A stretch of 64,000 bases of DNA from Tomocerus qinae (taxonomy: Eukaryota; Arthropoda; Collembola; Entomobryomorpha; Tomoceridae): NCBI GenBank assembly GCA_020055645.1, contig CM034546.1, positions 12,400,001-12,464,000 on the forward strand, read 5' to 3'. Made by a program: the position numbers and the translations under genes. The number at the start of each line of letters is the position of its first letter. Positions within the stretch are counted from its first letter, which is position 1. Below the pieces are notes generated by a model, which made no database searches, was not told the DNA's origin, and saw nothing but the letters and a program-made list of their open reading frames with translations. Of this stretch, positions 36,101-47,260 are shown piece by piece.

Positions 36101-39100
36101 GTATACGGATATTTACTCTTCCAGAATTAATTGCTTCTTCTTCTCCCTTTTCATTAACCTAATAAATTTTAAATGACTTCTATTAGGATCTTTAATCATT
36201 TAGGGGCGTTTTTTGAATTTTATATGTTGTATTTAGTAAGCTACTATTGAATATAAGTAAAAAGTATACACAACAGGAATGGTGTAAGGGAAAGGAGGAG
36301 GGAAATAGTTTTCAGAAAATAATACTAAGAGAAATCGGCTGAACGTTTTTGGGCGTGGTTTTCAGTTTTAAAATCTACCAAATTTTTTTAGACGGGCACG
36401 AAATGAAGTCTTACTTTTGAAAATTATTTTTTAAATCATCGGGAAATTCTATTTGAAAATTTTGAGTAGGGAAATACATGAAAGAATACATTTCATTGAC
36501 GTAGTTAGGTAGGTATAATATTTTGAATTTTTGTTCCCATTTGTAGGCAAAAATTCAAAAGAGGCTTGCACTCATTTTCTCTTCCTTCCATAGTATTTTT
36601 GTTTTATTTTTACTATTTACCAAAATCCAGAAATCGAAATGACAATTTTTTGGTAACGAAGCTAAAACAACTTTACTATACTGTACGTATGTAATAGTTA
36701 CCACCCACGATACAAGAACTCAGTGGTGTGCATCTATTGTGGTTTTATTCGGGCTTCCTGTAGTAAGTTACCCGTTGGGATGGAAACAAAAGTCACCATA
36801 TGTCCTTAAAAACGTGTTATGCATATTATATAATATTATTTTTGATGACTTTTAAGAACTCACTTTGAACCAGGAAAATTTTTTCCTGAAAGCTCCATCC
36901 ACAGTGCAATTTATTTGTACCGATGATTTAGCAGTGACAGACTGATTGTAAGGATTAATCATTACATTATCAAATTTCCAGGTCTTATCAGAAGGCATTC
37001 TCATGTTTACGTTCTTCCGATAAGTTTCGAATTGAGGACAAAGTAGAGACCCCTTCATATTTTCACTCTTTGCAAGGCCAATGTTGATTGATTTTAGTAG
37101 AGGGTATTTAGTTTCAGTACAGATACCTTTAACATCATCTCCTTCAGCAGATTCAGTAAGCACACCAAGTAGTCCTAGTTTGTTAGCATGCATTGCCTTT
37201 TCGTATACACTATCGGGATTTTCAAAAGTTAACCATCTTTTTCCATCTTCCATAAATGGAACTTTGGCCTTTTCATCCCAAAAAATTCTCCATGGCCCTT
37301 TTGTAACTAATACAGAATGGCAGATCTAAAAACACAATCGAAATATTATAATGGATAGCTTAAGCTGAACTGGTAACCATAAAGTTGGCCAACCAGGTAA
37401 ATGTCAATTTTTATATGCAAGTTTAGTTAATTCAGTTGGCTGCTGCTGTCCTAACAAAGGAGGGTAGAAATGGTAGAAGTCACCCGACGTTGTACTATAA
37501 TTTAGCGTACATCAGAATAAGAATTTTACGAAATATACTTTTGGCTTGCAAACTAAAATTATAATATACAACCGGCCGTATGTAAAATGATTGCAGTGAC
37601 CTATCAAATTTAATTGCTATGTTAATTGAAGTTTACAGCATTAATAAACCATGTCAAATGCATGTAAAAAAGTAGAAGAGATAACCAGGAATAGCGACTT
37701 TAAATGACGTTTTAGTGCATTTTTCCAATGACCTTTGACCTTGTGACCCGTATGACTTGATCTGACCTAACGAATAATCTTTCGAACGAAATATGTGAGA
37801 TATCATGTCGTTAATTAAAGTTTACATGTTACCTACAGTTAAACTTGGCATCAGTTTTTGTCCCTAGATGACGTTCAGAAAGTTCGCACGGATTATCTCA
37901 AACCGTTGTTGAGTTATCGTGATAACATTAAGACAGACAGACAGATCAGTGATTCATATAAGGTATCTCCCATCTCCGCTACTTAATAAGTTTTATAATC
38001 AATGGTGAGTAAAATTCTAGAAAACAACCAATCTTCTTTACCTCATAATAAGTCCAATAGTAATATCCAAGAATTGGGCTGTGTATATATACGTTTTCAG
38101 TCGGCATTGATGCATTTTCCGGTTTCAATACAAACGGTTGCCCCTCGAATTTGATTCCGAGAACTAAATTGCTAGGACGAACTTTCAATTTGAATATCAG
38201 ATGATCTAAAAATTTATCAACGTGAGCTAATTCATTCAATTCCGAAGCAAATAAAGCAGACCAATGAGCTGGTCTTCCGTTGTACAAGTCGGTGGCATAA
38301 TCCCAGGCTCTTATTACAATTATGTCGAAAATTCTACTGATTTGGGTAACATGGTTAATGATTTGGTCAAATCTTTGAGTTGTACATCCCCATACTTCAG
38401 TCACCAGTATCAAATTGTGTTTTCGAAATTCACTTTTTAGCATCTATTGACAGTCAGAAATAAAAACATTACATGGCGAAATAACATTAAATTACAAAGC
38501 TTGACACTTCTATGATGTCAATTGAATAAACCACAGAAAGCACTAATATCAGTAAATTTGCAATGTATTGATTGACATAAGAAAATTGCAATGCTTTGTG
38601 ATTACTCGCTTTACAATCAATGACTATACGTTAGCAAAGTTGGACCAAACTTTCCAACAGTACCTAAAACATTTTTCATAATTTTTATTCCGATATTTTG
38701 ATAAAGTCAACAAAAAAATCACCTTTGCAAAATCCACAAACTTTTCATCTGGGTAGGTGATGAAGATATTTCCACTAAGATATGCTCCAGAAAGATTGAG
38801 TTCACTGCAATAGAAATCTAAACTAAGAAACAAAAACATTTTTTTCCATTTTGCCCAATTTTTAAGGTTTACTCACGTTATTTTTTCGTGCAACATTGAA
38901 ATTAATGTTAATTGCTTTTCCATAGTTGAAAGGAGGTTTAGTAATGCTTTGTAGGAATATTTTTCATCTGATGATAATCCAATTTCAACCAACGTTTTGA
39001 GATGAGGATACTTCGCTTGAATTACACTATTAAACAATCTCATGAACCCTTAAAAAATAACATAATATTAAAACACAGTGCGCTTTAATTAGGGTTTTCT

Positions 39101-42100
39101 CAAGTGTTAATACCTAATCTATGATGAATGATGAAACTCAAACGAATCTTTTATATTATAAACATAGAAGGGATAAAGCAATAAATTTACTAATCTATCT
39201 ATATATGAATGTCTGGAAGGAAGAGTATACAGTTCCTTGGTTTCGAGTGATAAACCATGATTGAGGAATTGCACAAAGACAAGGTACACCCAAAGCCGGG
39301 TGTTATATTACGTATTTTTCTTATTTCCATTATTCTTATCTCATTAAGTTACTACAGAAAAGTACATTTAAATATATGTACGAAAAAGAGGACAATAAAT
39401 CATGCACTCACAGTATTCATTATCACTGCGAATTTTGCCACTTTGTGAGTTGATGGTCAGCCGTTGGTATACGACATGAGTACATAGGTTTCCGTCGAAA
39501 TAATTACTGCTACTGATATCGTTCAAATTAAAGAAAGCATTTCCCTTACGTTGGCTGGCTTCTAAAGAAATCTTACACATGACGATTGAACTGTGGTTTC
39601 GATAACCTGTAATAAATGCAAAAGAATTTTTAATATTTGCAACAATATTCTTAGAAAATGAAACCAGGCACATACGCACAAATTTGCTGATCAAATCAAC
39701 CAACAAATGAATTTGCGTTAGTAAGATGAGTGTGTATAACTTTTGGTTACTTATTATCTGTACTTAAACTTGGATACTTTTCATGCTGACATACTGTACT
39801 GACAAAAAAGACAACTGTCGGACCACAAAAATACACATTAAGTCCATAATATGACAAAAAATAATTTATATTCTTAAAATGGAAGCTGTGACATAATTTG
39901 GTAAACGATTCATTATTCATTATCAACACCAAAACTATATTTTCTTATGCCCAATTAATCGCAATATGCATCGTCAGGCTGGTAGCTTAACCACGGCTTA
40001 GCCTATATGCATATTGCATATTTTCGAGACCAGCCTACTGATGAATAATGCCTATTTTCGGTGGCAGCTATTAGCTAGCTACATATTGCGTATTTGATAC
40101 CTTAATTAAGGGACGTTTTGATTTTCCATCAGTAATTGATCATAGATACCTTAATACTAAGATAGATTCTGAAAAATTATTTCTTACCAAAATGTTATTC
40201 GTAAAAACTAATATGTACCTAATGAATGCCGATGTCTTCTGTCTATATGTGAGAATAACAACCAATGGAATCAAAAAATGAGTAGTCTTGCATTCATAAT
40301 ATTACATTAATTTGAAGACAACTTCTTAGTCCTAATCTTATGTCGGTTTTTGCCATATTTGCATACCCTGCCCGGCCACTTTTTGCATCATATATCTGAC
40401 CCCTTTGGCTCATACTCTACAATTACTATTTTTACCTTTACTTATACTCCTATGGAGAATCTTATTCTGGACTTTTTTAAGACTTGAATTCTACTACAGT
40501 CATCGTCCTCATTTTTCCACTGGATAAAAATAATTATTGTCCACTGTATTTACAGTGTTCGATGACCAGCCGGTTAGCCGGCTATAATGGTCAGGTTAAA
40601 ATGGCTAGCCGGCTGGCAAAATACCCTTGTTAGCCGGCGGATAAAATGGCTAAATTGGTTAAAATGGTCAAAAATAAAATATACGTAAAATGGGGCAAAG
40701 TAAAACCCTATTCTGCCTAGATTAGCCTATCCTTGATCTACACCAAAGTTTAAACTAATTTTGTTTAAGAAGGGCCTACATACTTGCAATCTACAAATCA
40801 ATCTTTGGTCACAATTCTTCCAACTAACCGTTGTGAAGACATAAGACTACGCTAAACCTTGTCAGTCTTGTTTCTTGGCGAATTAGTACGGTCAGGAAGT
40901 GTTGCTGAAGCAGGTGCACTAAAACGTGACGCGGTTGCAGCAGAGCGTCGTCGTGCCGGCGTTCTTCGTTTTGTTTTTTGCTTTGATGACATTTTCTGCG
41001 AAAACTGTAAAATCCGATAGAGATGTAACAGTATTTGATATCGTAACTAAAATGTAGTTAAATTTTAAAAATGCAGTTAAATTTTAAAAATGTAGTTAAA
41101 TTTTAAAAATGTAGTTAAATTTTAAAAATGTAGTTAAATTTTAAAAATGTAGTTAAATTTTAAAAATGTATACTTTGAAAAACAAATAAACTTATTGATC
41201 AGGGGTGGCATTACGTATCTTTTCAAATAAGCCGCTTAGATATAATCCAAAGTTAACCCGAGTTTAACCGTAAATATAACCTCATTCTGTAGCAAAAAGT
41301 AATATGGCTCAACTTTGGTTCAAACTAAACCATGGTTTAACTTTTTTAACCACAATAGTTTGATCCCCATGGCTACTCCTACATGTGGATGGGTCAAATT
41401 ACTAATGTGGTTTGCAGATTTAAAAATATAGTTTATATGAGTCTTCAAGTTTACTTCCAAAATAAAAGTGTCCATGACTACCTACGCTGAGATTTGGACT
41501 TGGACTATAAAGTATGAGAAATACAATGCAAAATAACATTATTATCAGACTTAATCCACCTATGAGGCTGGATTAACTTTTTTGGCTCAATTCGTGGTTT
41601 GAACTTGACGTTTAAAGTTACAGAATATGCGTATTCGCTAATTTAGGTCAAAGTGACGATGACTTAACTTTTTCTCATCTTTTGTTGTCTCAGCCATTTT
41701 ATTTCCGGTTATAGAATAGGTTTAAGTCTGGATTAGAAGATAACCCGATTATTTCTGGCTTAACGAACTTACGTAATGCCACCCCAGAGAATGAATTTGT
41801 TTGAGAAGAGAGTACACAGAGCAAAATGGCGCCAGTCTATTATTATTCATTTGTTGGACGCTGCGCTGTGGCTTGAAGTTTGAACTCCTGTGCTGCAAAA
41901 TCAAGGAGGTTTCAAGGATATGGACATTTTTAGCCATTTTAACCATTTTAGCCATTTTAACCATTTTAGCCATTTTAACCATTTTAGCCGGCTGGTTGGT
42001 CAAAAAGCTTTTTAGCCGGATAAAATCGAACACTGTGTATTTATACATGTACAACAAAGTCGTTTATTTGGCACAAAAATTCATCTATTTTGGTTCTTAT

Positions 42101-42663
42101 CTACTTTCGCTTTATTCAATCTAAATTTATATTGTCATCTTTATCATGTAGCAATGAGTATATTCCTTTCAGATTACATTACATCTCAATCATCTCATTC
42201 ATCAACAATAAAACTCCTACGTTTAATGCGAACTTTGTGTAACAGACTAAGAGTTGCAGTGGTTAATCCACTAAAAATTTTTTTAGTTTTAATCTGAATT
42301 TTGATATTATAAATTGTAATTTATAATATTTGTCTTGATATCACTATGACATTACAATGTTCGGTTTTCGAAAATTCTAGCAGTCCATTTTAATAAGCTA
42401 GCACAAAACTTTTACATGGGGGCGACGTGCGAGATGGCTACTTGCAAGATATTTTACATTGATTAATATAAATATTTCTACTAGTAAACAAACACTTAAG
42501 TATAGTGAAAGTAATAAATTAATATTGCCTTACTGATCGGTAACTGAGAGTGTCGGGACTCAAATGCATCTTTTAGTGAGTCATATTGTATAATGCCATC
42601 TTCAGCAAGCCCGAATAGAAGACAGGAAAAACTTATTAATGAAAGGCTGAATGTAAACTTCAT
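33124..42663 (-). CDS. Receptor tyrosine kinase with chitinase-like (GH18) ectodomain, copy C, complete
   Basis: Fourteen exons read on the minus strand: 42534..42663, 39412..39606, 38877..39048, 38723..38804, 38042..38443, 36864..37325, 35811..36158, 35535..35691, 35183..35425, 34612..34735, 34446..34533, 33666..33788, 33371..33582, 33124..33256. All introns are GT-AG, all phases agree, and the total is 2871 nt (956 residues plus stop). Signal peptide 1-20. GH18-like domain about 45-445: LCTHVVY at 84-90, [19 protein letters not shown], and [10 protein letters not shown] in the C-terminal part. Ig-like domain about 460-540 with QINC, WFK and KYIC. Transmembrane helix about 570-591, preceded by a CxxC. 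Kinase about 657-950: GCGEFG, Lys687 in VAVK, HGD 804-806, DFG 824-826, [19 protein letters not shown]. It should sit in the plasma membrane and signal by tyrosine phosphorylation; a glycan ligand is inferred. Intron 1 carries a 1.5-kb hAT-like insert. An AATAAA lies 18 nt past the stop. Confidence 0.88.
34026..34389. mobile_element. Same MITE insertion in kinase intron of RTK copy C
   Basis: Orthologous to the insertion at 25670..26034: same intron, same 10-bp duplication GGTTCAAATC (34016..34025 and 34390..34399), one G shorter in an internal G run. The insertion therefore predates the duplication that made copies A and C. Confidence 0.75.
41045..41165. repeat. Tandem repeat of about 19 bp, 6 copies
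   Basis: Unit ATGTAGTTAAATTTTAAAA repeated almost exactly inside the hAT-like element. Confidence 0.85.
41212..41785. mobile_element. MITE nested in the hAT-like element
   Basis: Inverted ends GGGGTGGCATTACGTA and TACGTAATGCCACCCC. The interior is rich in TTTAACC-type motifs and non-coding. Flanking duplication is unclear. Confidence 0.55.
41925..41990. repeat. Minisatellite of CATTTTAGC/CATTTTAAC units
   Basis: Alternating 9-bp units near the right arm of the hAT-like element. Translation gives a meaningless ILAILT repeat. Confidence 0.8.
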
Positions 42664-43599
42664 AATACGTATTACAGTTTTATTTAACGATTATAAATTC
42701 TCCACACACTAGAAAGTTGTTTGCCTCCTTGGCCAATATTAAATGTCATGGAATAGAGTCAAGACAAATAAGGTAAAACTAAGAAAAGGATTGCTGATTA
42801 ATCCGTGTTTGACTAGTCACCACAAAATATTTAATAATAAGTTATACCGAACCATAACGATTATTATTTATAACGTTTTAGAGGAATGAAAAAGAAAACT
42901 TGGATGACTGACCGCACATGAAGATAAGATTGACTTGTTAATCTATTATGCTTACATAAATCCATTTTATAAACTTTATTTATGCATACAAACAAAACTT
43001 AAACCAATGTCAATCATTCTAATGTGAATTGTATCACAATGTTCATAGTCCTATAAAGTAATTCCCTATATATTCTATATTCGCTGTCATCTTAAATTTT
43101 TGCTAACTATCTGTTCGAGAGAAAAACTGATGCAACTCGAAGCTGGAGAAATCCAGTCAATAGTGATAAGATATGTGCAAATAATGCAACCGATTTCAAT
43201 ACCAACTTAGTAAATTGACTTTTTGTTTAAGACCAAAAGGAATTTTTTAAACCACTATATATGTAAGAAAAAATGTTATGGCTTAAATATACAAACAATT
43301 GATTCACCCCCTAATTTTCAGCACTAAAATCCCAACATATCTATGTACTTTTTGTCAACACGCTTTTCCTTTTTGTCAACACCACTTTTCCTTTATTGCC
43401 AACAGAAATTGTTATTCATTGCATTAATTGTGTTGCCTAAGAATTCCTTCCATCTACCCAAGCTTTTACTCTTTCAGCAAACTCTCCGTTTTCTTCTACC
43501 ACTACTACACTGTACATATCCCTTTCTGTACATGACCAGTACTTTTTTTCTGATCTTTGAGTTCTTAGACTATAAATCTAACCGTTTCTGGTATTAGCT
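42664..43599. other. 5' flank of RTK copy C
   Basis: The first ~180 bp resembles the 5' flanks at 9205..9400 and 20380..20570, including AGTTGTTTGCCTC; this is the likely promoter region. The rest is AT-rich with no gene. Confidence 0.45.
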
Positions 43600-46025
43600 T
43601 ACGATAATCTGTAAAGCAGAATGTTCTATAGTTATGAATCTCTTACAAGTAATATTATATGACAAGGCTGAACATACTTTTTTAATGCGATTAGCTTTGC
43701 TCGTCCGACATTTTGATAATGCAAAACCACAAGAAAGGGAAAATAGTTTTTGATGATCATACAGTATGCAGAAGAAAGGCAGTTATGGAAGGAATGATGT
43801 TCATATAACAAAAGCCACTAAATACTTTGCTATTCAGATACAATATATTTCAATTCTGCTGCAGCAATTTTTACGAAAAGGCAGTTATAAAAGGAATGAT
43901 GTCTTGTTCATGTAACAAAAGACACTAAATACTATGCTATTCAGATGCAATATATTTCAATTCTGCTGCAGCAATTTTTACAGATGGCTTGTACAACAAT
44001 ACTTAATAACTGGACTCGCGGCAATAGTTGGCCGATAGACTACAAAGATAATCTGTAAAGCAGAATGTTCTATAGTTATGAATCTCTTACCAGTAATATT
44101 ATATGACAAGACGGAACATACTATGTTACTAGGGTTTTCTATGCTTGTCCGACATTTTAATAAATGCGAAACTCAAAAAATTTCAATTCTGCTTCATCAA
44201 GTTTTACAGATGGCGTGAACAACAATACTACATAACTGGACTCGCGGCAATAGTTGGACAATAGACTATAACGATAATCTGTAAAGCAGAATGTTCTATA
44301 GTTATGAATCTCTTACAAGTAATATTATATGACAAGGCTGAACATACTTTTTTAATGCGATTAGCTTTGCTCGTCCGACATTTTCATAATGCAAAACCAC
44401 AAGAAAGGGAAAATAGTTTTTGATGATCATACAGTATGCAGAAGAAAGGCAGTTATGGAAGGAATGATGTTCATATAACAAAAGCCACTAAATACTTTGC
44501 TATTCAGATACAATATATTATTAAGTATTGTTGTACAAGCCATCTGTAAAAATTTCTGCAACAGAATTGAAATATCGTCCCTTAAGGATCGAAAAAGCCT
44601 CTATCCACTTTCAGATTGGTGGACGAATAAGCCTAAATCCATTTTTTGTTTGGTGGACAATAAAGCCTAAATCCATTTTTTGTTTGGTCGACGAATAAGC
44701 CTATATCCAATTTTCGTTTGGTGCAGGAAATAGCTTCTATCCTCTTACAGCCTTACGTAAAGTGGTCGGGGCACAGTAAGAATAAGCAAGTTGACGAAAT
44801 GAAATATTTATTATTTTTATGTTGATACTTGAAATATATCAGCTAGAATGTACATAAGCATTATAAACTTTTAGCTAATTACACAAAAAGACAAAAACAA
44901 AACTTTTAATGACACAAATTCGTATTTTGATATTGGATAAAACCGAACTGGTTGATGGAAGAATAAAAGTTCAATATTTCCGCCGCCATTATTAACCATG
45001 TATCAATACGCCCCTATAACTTTACAAGCAAAGCTGCAAGAGGATAGAAGCTATTTCCTGCACCAAACGAAAATTGGATACAGGCTTATTCGTCCACCAA
45101 ACAAAAAATGGATTTAGGCTTATTCGTCCACCAAACAAAAAATGGATATAGGCTTTTTCGTCCACCAATCTGAAAGTGGATAGAGGCTTTTTCGATCCTT
45201 AAGGGACGATATATTGCATCTGAATAGCATAGTATTTAGTGTTTTTGTTACATGAACAAGACATCATTCCTTTTATAACTGCCTTTTCTCTGCATAATAT
45301 ATGATCACCAACAACTATTTCCCCTTTCTTGTGGTTTTGCATTATTAAAATGTCGGTCATGCAAAGCTTATCGCATAACAAAGTATGTTCAGCCATGTCA
45401 TATAATATTACTGGTAAGAGATTCATAAATATAGAACATTCTGCTTTACAGATTATCGTTATAGTCTATTGGTCAACTATTGCTGTGAGTCCAGTTATGT
45501 AGTATTGTTTTACACGCCACCTGTAAAATTTGATGAAGCAGAATTGAAATTTTTTTGTGCTTTTACATTTATTAAAATGTCGGACATGCATAGCAAATCC
45601 CAGTAACATACTATGTTCCGTCTTGTCATATAATATTACTGGTAAGAGATTCATAAATATAGAACATTCTGCTTTACAGATTATCGTTATAGTCTATTGG
45701 TCAACTATTGCTGTGAGTCCAGTTATGTAGTATTGTTTTACACGCCACCTGTAAAATTTGATGAAGCAGAATTGAAATTTTTTTGTGCTTTTACATTTAT
45801 TAAAATGTCGGACATGCATAGCAAATCCCAGTAACATACTATGTTCCGTCTTGTCATATAATATTACTGGTAAGAGATTCATAACTATAAAACATTCTGC
45901 TTTACAGATTATCGTTATAGTCTATTGGGCAACTATTGCAGCGAGTCCAGTTATTAAGTATTGTTGTACAAGCCATATGCAAAAATTGCTGCAGCAGAAT
46001 TGAAATATATTGCATCTGAATAGCA
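43600..46025. repeat. Inverted array of ~228-bp repeats around a MITE
   Basis: The unit begins GATAATCTGTAAAGCAGAAT. It occurs in one orientation at about 43603, 44047 and 44272, and in the opposite orientation at about 45440, 45668 and 45896; right-hand units are spaced 228 bp and nearly identical. The MITE at 44576..45208 sits at the axis. The array lies between RTK copy C and the inverted IR pseudogene half, where it may have promoted rearrangement. Short identical frames inside it (45466..45654, 45694..45882) look like repeat artefacts. Confidence 0.8.
44576..45208. mobile_element. MITE with long inverted arms at the axis of the array
   Basis: 633 bp; begins CGTCCCTTAAGGATCG and ends with its complement. 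Arms over 180 bp contain repeated GGTGGACGAATAAGCC-type motifs. The empty site GAAATATATTGC is visible at about 46003, so the insertion duplicated only the 2 bp AT. No coding sequence. Confidence 0.75.
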
Positions 46026-46065
46026 TAGTATTTAGTGTCTTTTGTTACATGAACAAGACATCATT

Positions 46066-47260
46066 CTATTTATGAATTAGGTCGCAGTCCACAGTTTGCT
46101 TTAATTCCAACCATGGAAGAGTCCTACAATTTTATTTCTTGTGTCGTTTTGGAGGATGAGAGTCTCTCTTTCTATGGACACATTCGACCATTTCAACCAT
46201 ATGCATGGTTGGCCATCATGCTCACAATGATCACTTTAGTAATTTTTGTCAATTGTGTGGTATATTGCAAAAAAGATGAAGCTATTCAATTTCTTATGGT
46301 TTGTTATGCATATGTATTGGAAGTTAGTTACTCTCTAACAGCAAAAGCAGAAAAACTCGTCTGGCTCAGATTAATAATGGGTCCATTGCTGCTCATGTTC
46401 ATTGTAATCACGAACTGCTACAAGGGAATTGTCATCACTGACTTAGTAGAGCCACGTCCAGTAATACAAATCGAATCCATTGAGCAATTGGCCAATCTAA
46501 GTGATATAACTGCCTCAGTGAGGTTAAAGATGCGACAGAATTTGACCCCTTCTATCTTGGATTACGGTTTCAATCAGAAATATTGAGACTATATTATTGC
46601 CATGAAGAAAATGGAACTGTCTTTCTACCAATAAAGTGCACAAAATATTCCTTTTTTAATGAACTTCATTTTCGTATTGTAATGTATTTTCAGAATGAAA
46701 GTCGAGATATTGTCGAATCTGCCATGTATGCCTATAATTTTGAACAGAATACTCAAAAGCATGAAAAACTTTTTTCGCTTCAAAATGTGATATCAGAAAA
46801 TCTACCATCATATGAAAATATCGGATTTTCAAAAATGGTAAAGTTAATGGACAGCATACCCAAAAAACTCCGATTCCCTTTTGGATTTCCTTACTTGACC
46901 CCTCAGAAATGGATAGCCGAATGTAATAACTCTGTGTTGATTATGAGAAGTTCTCGTCTGCATCGCGTTTTGAATGACTCTTACTGGAATCCCGAACACG
47001 GAGGCGTTAAACCAAAGAGACAATTATTTCATGGGAAGGAGGAGAACTCGTTTTTATCATTTCTTATTTACATAGGATTTGATACACATAAAGCTCCGAT
47101 GTTAATTTCAGTTCTAAATCAAAAGTTATTAGTTCTAAGTCATTCAGGACTTCTCAATTTATGGATGGACCATTTCAAGGAATTTAACTTTTCTACATGT
47201 CAAACATGCTGGAATACTAATCCTCCGAGGCCCATAACATTTTATAATTTCCTTCCGTGA
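46066..47260 (+). pseudogene. IR-like pseudogene 1, 3' half, inverted
   Basis: Encodes the C-terminal half of a divergent ionotropic receptor (from ELGRSPQFALIPTMEESYNF onward): the first membrane helix region (HAW-type stretch after YGHIRPF), the second helix region (LLLMFIVITNCYKGIV), the VEPRP segment and the second ligand-binding lobe. One base missing near 46517 relative to the paralogue at 56222..58121 shifts the frame, so it is read in two overlapping frames. It ends abruptly at about 47257, before the last helix, exactly where the N-terminal half of the same gene begins on the other strand. It is therefore half of a gene broken by inversion. Confidence 0.75.

Larger units (their letters stand above)
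40553..42035. mobile_element. hAT-like non-autonomous element in intron 1 of RTK copy C
   Basis: Starts CAGTGTTCGAT, ends ATCGAACACTG, flanked by the exact 8-bp repeat TGTATTTA (40545..40552 and 42036..42043); CAGTG ends plus 8-bp duplication indicate hAT. Subterminal sequence is full of TAGCCGGCT and AAAATGGTTA motifs on both arms. Two short minisatellites lie inside (about 41045..41165 and 41925..41990). No transposase seen. Confidence 0.8.

Noticed and set aside
41801-42124. Frame with an ILAILT repeat
   Set aside because: Translation of a 9-bp minisatellite in the hAT-like element.
45466-45882. Two identical 62-codon minus-strand frames
   Set aside because: They are copies of the 228-bp repeat unit; other units break the frame, and there is no recognisable domain.
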